Made by a program: the position numbers and the translations under genes. A stretch of DNA of 10,635 bases from an uncultured Lachnospiraceae bacterium (GTDB lineage Bacteria; Bacillota; Clostridia; Lachnospirales; Lachnospiraceae), in NCBI GenBank assembly GCA_910585715.1, contig CAJUEX010000077.1:1-10635 (forward strand). Direction: 5' to 3'. This document shows, piece after piece, positions 6,886 through 10,635 of this stretch (within the stretch, counting starts at the first letter, position 1; each line of letters starts with the position of its first letter). The notes beneath the pieces are model-generated. The model was not told the origin of the DNA, did not search any database, and saw only the letters and a list, made by a program, of their open reading frames with translations.

Positions 6886-6898
6886 GTTTAACAGCTTT

Positions 6899-6927
6899 AT
6901 TATACCACAAGCACATATATGATTCCA
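6899..6927 (-). promoter_or_regulatory. Extended -10 promoter of the lipoprotein gene
   Basis: On the minus strand a perfect TATAAT (6899-6904) is preceded by TGG, giving an extended -10 (TGnTATAAT). A weaker -35 element TGGAAT (6922-6927) lies at 17-bp spacing. Transcription would start near 6892 with a leader of about 41 nt. The promoter lies 28 bp from the outer end of repeat copy B. Confidence 0.75.
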
Positions 6928-6954
6928 TTAAATTTATCAGAAATCACGGCCGAA

Positions 6955-7194
6955 ATCACGGAAATCAATTTTCAGACGGCAGTTTTCAAGGCAGGCGCCG
7001 GGATAGACTTCCTGCCAAGAATGATTTCTGAAGGAGCCCTTATAAAAGCGCCAGCGCTTAGCGAGGTTCTTTCGAGCTTAGCACTGCTGCGTTTTTATCA
7101 GAGCGAGAGCGTGGCGACGCAGAAACATTCTTTGCAGAAAGCCTATCCCGGCGCCTGCCTTGAAAACTGCCGTCTGGAAATTGATTTCCGTGAT
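6955..7194. repeat. Dispersed palindromic repeat, copy B (arm type 2)
   Basis: The left arm 6955-7020 and right arm 7129-7194 are 66-bp inverted repeats with four mismatches. They enclose core 7021-7129. The arms start with ATCACGGAAATCAA and its complement, and share no extended similarity with the arms of copy A. Copy C (1-54) has the same arm type. A 10-bp direct repeat GAAATCACGG (6940-6949 and 6952-6961) lies at the left border, but I see no matching duplication at the right border. The element lies between the promoters of two divergent genes, the lipoprotein gene and the membrane glycosyltransferase gene. Confidence 0.87.
7021..7129. repeat. Conserved 109-bp core of repeat copy B
   Basis: This is nearly identical to the copy A core; the three differences are transitions at 7030, 7048 and 7120. 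The main stem (7042-7051 with 7089-7098) is kept, with one A-T pair changed to a G-T position that would be a G-U wobble in a plus-strand RNA. An open reading frame crosses the core but has no ribosome site. Confidence 0.85.
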
Positions 7195-7291
7195 GTAAAC
7201 TGGCACATTCTATTAATTTATGATAAACTATCTCATAATCAGTTAAAGCTTTGACAATACTAAAATGAAATTCATACAAGGCGGTTATCTT

Positions 7292-8860
7292 ATGAAAACA
7301 ACTCCCAAAATAATATCCCTTTTTCATATATGCTTTTTCTTATTATTTTCCTTCCTCTGGCTGGAAATGCTGTTTTTCAACAACAGCAACAATTTGTTTC
7401 ATCCTTTAAAGCAGATATGCTTTGGTTTCTTATGGGCTGTATTTCTGGCTTTGGGTGCCGTATTGTTTTGTCTGGTAAAAAGGAAATATTCCGCTTTTTT
7501 TATAAAACATTATACGGCAGTGGTATATGGCATTCTGGCAGTGCTGTTTTTATTTCAGCTTGTGTTTGTAAGCTCTGTGAGCACCCGGATTGGATGGGAT
7601 TGCAATAACCTGATTACGCCTGCCCTTTCTGATGAAATAGGCTCTTATAATACTTATTTTTCCCAGTATCCCCACAATTTGTTTTTGCTGCTTGTGTTCA
7701 GGGGGCTTGGCAGGCTTTTTGGTTTTCTTGGGATTCACAATATGTGGCTTGCCTTTTCTGTCTTTAATACGATTATGGTGGATCTTGCCATTCTTTTTCT
7801 TGTGAAGGCTGCTCTTCTTATAGGTTCTAAGAAGTTTTCCTTTATTACCCTGTGGGCTGGTATCTTATTTTTAGGCTTTACGCCTTATTTAATCGTGCCT
7901 TATACAGACACTCTTTCCATGCCGTTTATTATAGGAGCATTTTATTTTTATTGCAGGATTTTTCAAGGATGGAGGCAGGAAAAAAAGGCTTTGCTTCCAT
8001 TTCTTTGCTTTCCGCTCTGCCTGTTGTGCGGCTTTCTGATTAAGCCCACTGCTGCTATTTTATTGATTGCCGTTATCATCATTTTTCTTTGCTTCCATCT
8101 GAAACAGTTTTTAACAGAAAAGGCTTTGAAAAAGCTATTGTTAAGGAAATTCGGATATTTTCTCGGCTGCGGGCTTTTTCTGTTTGCAGGCTATAAGGGG
8201 TTTCACTGTTATGCAGATACTTTGGATATGCTTGATTTGAACCATGATTTATCCGTCCCCATGACTCATTATCTTATGATGGGAACAAATATACAAAAGA
8301 CCGAAACCGGATTTTACTATGGAGGCTTTAACATGGATGATATAGGTATAACCATGTCCTGTGCCAATCCGGAGGATGCTAAAAAAGCCAATCTGGAAGA
8401 ATATAAAAAGCGCATGAAGCGCTTTGGTTTCTTGGGATATGTGGACTTTCTCAATAAAAAAGCAAGACAGGTTACCTCAGAAGGGGATTTTTACTGGGGA
8501 GATGAGGGCGACTTTGCGGACTGGTCCAGAGTGGGGGATAATTTACTGACTGAACTGATTTATCCCAATGGGACCTATTACCGTATTTATACGTATTTGC
8601 TTCAGGGGATTTGGATTCTTGTATTTGCAGGGGCGGCACTTTCTCCGGTTCTGCTAAAAAAAGATTCTGAGAACGAGTTGTATACAGTGGTTCAGTGCGC
8701 TGTTTTTGGAAGCCTTTTGTTTATTTTGATTTTTGAAGGGCGAAGCCGGTATCTCATTAATTATCTGCCTTTTTATGTGCTTTTGGCGGCTTATGGGTAT
8801 GAGCGGGGGATTAAGTTCCTGCAAAGTAAAATACTTTGTAAGCTGCGTTTTTATAGATAG
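7292..8860 (+). CDS. Polytopic membrane protein, probable GT-C type glycosyltransferase
   Basis: 522 residues with about 10-12 predicted membrane helices, dense hydrophobic stretches and short loops. Motifs fit membrane glycosyltransferases that use polyprenyl-phosphate sugars. These are a WD pair at 102-103 in the first long outer loop, YFSQYPHN at 122-129, PYTDT at 203-207, KPT at 251-253, HYLMMGTN at 326-333 followed by GGFNMDD, and EGRSRYLINYLPFY near the end (482-495). A long soluble outer segment lies at about 305-435. I infer transfer of a sugar to an envelope glycopolymer or protein; donor and acceptor are unknown. The ATG at 7292 is preferred over an in-frame ATG at 7265 because AAGGCGG lies about 8 nt before it, while 7265 has none. 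No other cell-wall genes adjoin. It stands alone and converges on mtaB. Confidence 0.65.
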   Translation: MKTTPKIISLFHICFFLLFSFLWLEMLFFNNSNNLFHPLKQICFGFLWAVFLALGAVLFCLVKRKYSAFFIKHYTAVVYGILAVLFLFQLVFVSSVSTRIGWDCNNLITPALSDEIGSYNTYFSQYPHNLFLLLVFRGLGRLFGFLGIHNMWLAFSVFNTIMVDLAILFLVKAALLIGSKKFSFITLWAGILFLGFTPYLIVPYTDTLSMPFIIGAFYFYCRIFQGWRQEKKALLPFLCFPLCLLCGFLIKPTAAILLIAVIIIFLCFHLKQFLTEKALKKLLLRKFGYFLGCGLFLFAGYKGFHCYADTLDMLDLNHDLSVPMTHYLMMGTNIQKTETGFYYGGFNMDDIGITMSCANPEDAKKANLEEYKKRMKRFGFLGYVDFLNKKARQVTSEGDFYWGDEGDFADWSRVGDNLLTELIYPNGTYYRIYTYLLQGIWILVFAGAALSPVLLKKDSENELYTVVQCAVFGSLLFILIFEGRSRYLINYLPFYVLLAAYGYERGIKFLQSKILCKLRFYR

Positions 8861-8918
8861 TTTTCCTGTACCTTTTTTGATTATTCATTGTAAATCGTTT
8901 ACGAATTGTATTCCGACC

Positions 8919-8939
8919 GGTGCGGCTTTATACCGCACC
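8919..8939. terminator. GC-rich hairpin between convergent genes (weak terminator candidate)
   Basis: GGTGCGG (8919-8925) pairs perfectly with CCGCACC (8933-8939) around a 7-nt loop. It is the strongest hairpin in the 147-bp gap between the convergent glycosyltransferase-like gene and mtaB. Neither strand has a T-run directly after the stem, so it is not a textbook intrinsic terminator. It may shield 3' ends of either transcript. Confidence 0.35.
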
Positions 8940-9007
8940 AATAGAATGTTGATATTACATTTCCTTCTCAAACTGCTCCATGGATCCGTCTCTTGCTTTA
9001 TAACAGG

Positions 9008-10393
9008 TCATTCTCCTAAAATAATTTCATCCGTAAGCATGTCTTTGGCGGACACTATCCTGATTTCATTAGAAAAATCCCCCTTTTCCTTTCCTGCCAA
9101 AACAGCAACCTTTACATATTCTCTGGTATGTCCTATTTCATATTCTTTTCCATCTATCTCTTTTCTCTCTTCAAACAAAACTGAAAGCTCTTTTCCCACA
9201 TATTCTCTCCGAAAGGCCTCCGATTGTTTCTTTTCCAGTTCTAAAAGCACATGGCTTCTTTCCTTTTTTACTACTTCCGACACCTGATGTTCCATAAGTG
9301 CGGCCTTTGTTCCTTTTCTTTTGGAATAAGGAAAGATATGCATTTCAAAAAAATGAATATCTTCCAGAAATGCCTTTGTTTCCAGAAATTCTTCTTCTGT
9401 TTCACCGGGAAAGCCGGTTATTACATCTGTTGTAATTGCAGGATGCAAAAAAGCTTTCCGCAAAATCCGGACCTTTTCCTTAAATTCTTTTGTATCATAA
9501 CGGCGGTTCATTCTTTTTAAAGTAGCGTCACAGCCGCTTTGCAGGGACAGATGAAAATGGGGGCATACTTTTTTCATTGCAGCCATTTCTATGGCAAATT
9601 CTTCTGTAATAATTCTCGGTTCCAAAGAACCTAAGCGAATTCTTTCTATTCCTTCTATTTCATGAATTTTCCGGATTAAGGGAAGAAGCAGCGGCTCTTT
9701 TGTTTTAGGAAAATCCACACCATAGGAGCTTAAATGTATACCAGTCAGCACCACTTCCTTATAGCCCTTTTTCTGCAGGTCTCTAATTTCCTTTAAAATA
9801 TCTTCCTCGCTTCTGGAACGTACCCGCCCTCTTGCAAAAGGAATGATGCAGTAGGTACAAAATTGATTACAGCCGTCCTGAATCTTAATATAAGCTCTTG
9901 TATGCTCTGCTGTTTCCCTTAAAAACATTCTTTCATACTCATTTGTATGGTTGATATCAATAATGGTGGTGTCATTTAATGTTTTCTGCTTTGCTGCCTG
10001 TTCCCTGCTTTGTAAAAGCACGTCCGTTTCTCCGGCAAGGGTCTCCCGCTGCAAAAAGAATTTATCCAGTATAGAAGCAATCTCCTTTTTCCGGTTATTC
10101 CCGATGGCAAGGTCAATGGCTTCATCCAGACAGACTGCTTCTTCTCCGGTCTGAACATAGCAGCCGGTTGCCACCACGATTCCATCCGGATTCTGCTTTT
10201 TGGCACGATGAAGCATCTGCCTGCTTTTTCTGTCCGCCATATTGGTAACGGTACATGTATTTATCACGTAAATATCTGCAAATTCATCAAATGGTACAAT
10301 TTTATATCCATTTTCCTGTAATATTTGTTGCATAACGTCCATTTCGTAAGAGTTGACTTTGCAGCCTAAGTTATGTAGTGCCACACTTTTCAT
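9008..10393 (-). CDS. mtaB: tRNA (N6-L-threonylcarbamoyladenosine37-C2)-methylthiotransferase MtaB
   Basis: 461 residues, radical SAM methylthiotransferase. It converts t6A to ms2t6A at tRNA position 37. Three parts are visible. The first is an N-terminal UPF0004 domain with cysteines C11, C47 and C78 (NLGCKVNSYE, INTCTVT, TGCYV) for the auxiliary cluster. The second is the radical SAM motif CNQFCTYC (C175, C179, C182). The third is a C-terminal TRAM-like domain from about residue 375. The NLGCKVNSYE start and overall pattern fit MtaB (YqeV) rather than MiaB or RimO. A longer ATG at 10450 would add 19 residues, but the ATG at 10393 has an AGAGAGG site about 6 nt upstream and starts right at the conserved MKSVALHNLGCK, so it is chosen. 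It is divergent from the HPr-like gene. Confidence 0.92.
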   Translation of the reverse strand: MKSVALHNLGCKVNSYEMDVMQQILQENGYKIVPFDEFADIYVINTCTVTNMADRKSRQMLHRAKKQNPDGIVVATGCYVQTGEEAVCLDEAIDLAIGNNRKKEIASILDKFFLQRETLAGETDVLLQSREQAAKQKTLNDTTIIDINHTNEYERMFLRETAEHTRAYIKIQDGCNQFCTYCIIPFARGRVRSRSEEDILKEIRDLQKKGYKEVVLTGIHLSSYGVDFPKTKEPLLLPLIRKIHEIEGIERIRLGSLEPRIITEEFAIEMAAMKKVCPHFHLSLQSGCDATLKRMNRRYDTKEFKEKVRILRKAFLHPAITTDVITGFPGETEEEFLETKAFLEDIHFFEMHIFPYSKRKGTKAALMEHQVSEVVKKERSHVLLELEKKQSEAFRREYVGKELSVLFEERKEIDGKEYEIGHTREYVKVAVLAGKEKGDFSNEIRIVSAKDMLTDEIILGE

Positions 10394-10427
10394 ATGAAAC
10401 CTCTCTTTTTTTTGTACTGTTTTCGTA

Positions 10428-10456
10428 TTGACTTTTTCCCCTTGAACCATTAGTAT
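10428..10456 (+). promoter_or_regulatory. Sigma-A-type promoter of the HPr-like gene
   Basis: -35 TTGACT (10428-10433) and -10 TAGTAT (10451-10456) are separated by 17 bp. Transcription would begin near 10463, leaving a leader of about 34 nt. On the opposite strand the same -10 segment reads TATACT and could serve mtaB, but its -35 is poor. Confidence 0.7.
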
Positions 10457-10496
10457 AAGGAATGAAGGTATTTAAATTATGAAGGAGGTAATTCCA

Positions 10497-10635
10497 ATGA
10501 AAACAGTTAAAATTTCATTAAATTCAATCGACAAAGTAAAATCATTCGTAAATGATATTACCAAATTTGATTATGATTTCGACTTAGTTTCAGGCAGATA
10601 CGTTATCGATGCTAAATCCATCATGGGTATTTTCA
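10497..10635 (+). CDS. HPr family protein, partial (cut by window end)
   Basis: 46 complete codons plus a partial one are visible from the ATG, preceded by a strong AAGGAGG site (10482-10488, 8-nt spacing). The visible end DAKSIMGIFS (38-47) aligns with the HPr regulatory-serine region (LKSIMGVMS in B. subtilis), so S41 corresponds to Ser46, the HPrK target. Aligned backwards without gaps, the phospho-accepting His15 of HPr falls on S10. There is no histidine anywhere in the visible 47 residues, and the usual HARPA motif is missing. It therefore cannot be an ordinary PTS phosphocarrier. By analogy with Crh it could be a regulatory HPr-like protein; that is inference. It has its own promoter and is divergent from mtaB. 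Confidence 0.78.
   Translation, partial: MKTVKISLNSIDKVKSFVNDITKFDYDFDLVSGRYVIDAKSIMGIF

Noticed and set aside
6926..7220. Target-site duplication around copy B
   Set aside because: AT-rich stretches on both sides look vaguely alike (ATTAAATTTAT and ATTAATTTAT), but they are not adjacent to the arm ends and are not identical, so they do not support a duplication.
6919..7254. 111-codon plus-strand open frame across repeat copy B
   Set aside because: It spans both arms and the core of the palindromic element and has no ribosome site. The equivalent frame in copy A stops at 6146-6148. Best explained as an open frame through a repeat.
7251..7256. TTGACA as a -35 box for the membrane glycosyltransferase gene
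   Set aside because: At 16-18 bp downstream there is no acceptable -10 (around CATACAAG), and the start site would fall almost at the ATG. The real promoter for this gene was not identified with confidence.
7058..7327. 89-codon minus-strand open frame overlapping copy B and the membrane protein start
   Set aside because: It covers the repeat core and the beginning of a well-supported plus-strand gene, with no family features.
8822..8838. Hairpin CAAAGTA/TACTTTG as a terminator for the membrane protein gene
   Set aside because: It lies inside the coding region, the stem is AT-rich, and the following T-run is several bases away.
1..10635. CRISPR arrays, tRNA or rRNA genes, insertion sequences with transposase
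   Set aside because: No regularly spaced repeats, cloverleaf or rRNA-like segments, or transposase motifs were seen on either strand.

Overview
The window looks like a chromosomal segment of an anaerobic Firmicute, most likely Lachnospiraceae (Clostridium cluster XIVa). This rests on the gene content and order (IreB, RuvX, DUF1292, Fur, RNase J, YlbF, short MltG-like protein, TrmR, U32 hydroxylase), AG-rich Shine-Dalgarno sites, moderate-to-low GC, and an HPr-like protein of the type I associate with that family. The genus is not determined.

Layout. Positions 1-54 are the edge of a dispersed repeat (copy C). Positions 74-5901 are one minus-strand operon of nine tightly packed genes, read from right to left: ireB, ruvX, a DUF1292 gene, a fur-family gene, RNase J, ylbF, an mltG-like fragment, trmR and a U32-family tRNA hydroxylase. 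A good sigma-A-type promoter lies at 5933-5961. Positions 5981-6220 hold repeat copy A. Positions 6237-6851 encode a small lipoprotein (minus strand) with its own extended -10 promoter and a leader hairpin. Positions 6955-7194 hold repeat copy B. Positions 7292-8860 encode a plus-strand polytopic membrane protein resembling GT-C glycosyltransferases. It converges on the minus-strand mtaB gene (9008-10393). A divergent HPr-like gene starts at 10497 and runs off the window.

How the genes fit together. The operon is a housekeeping cluster related to the Bacillus yrzL-yrrK-yrzB-yrrL-yrrM-yrrN-yrrO region, with a Fur regulator and an RNA-decay pair (RNase J and YlbF) inserted in the middle. Its last two genes probably carry out consecutive steps of wobble-uridine modification in tRNA: hydroxylation, then methylation. 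MtaB modifies position 37 of tRNA. Several genes overlap, and at least three use TTG or GTG starts.

The most unusual content is the repeat family. Copies A and B share a 109-bp core with only 3 differences. In each copy the core lies between long inverted arms (58 bp with 1 mismatch in A; 66 bp with 4 mismatches in B). The arms of A and B are unrelated to each other, apart from a few bases next to the core. Copy C carries a B-type arm. Copy A is flanked by an 8-bp direct repeat, as expected of an inserted element. The three copies lie at transcription-unit boundaries, and A and B bracket the lipoprotein gene.
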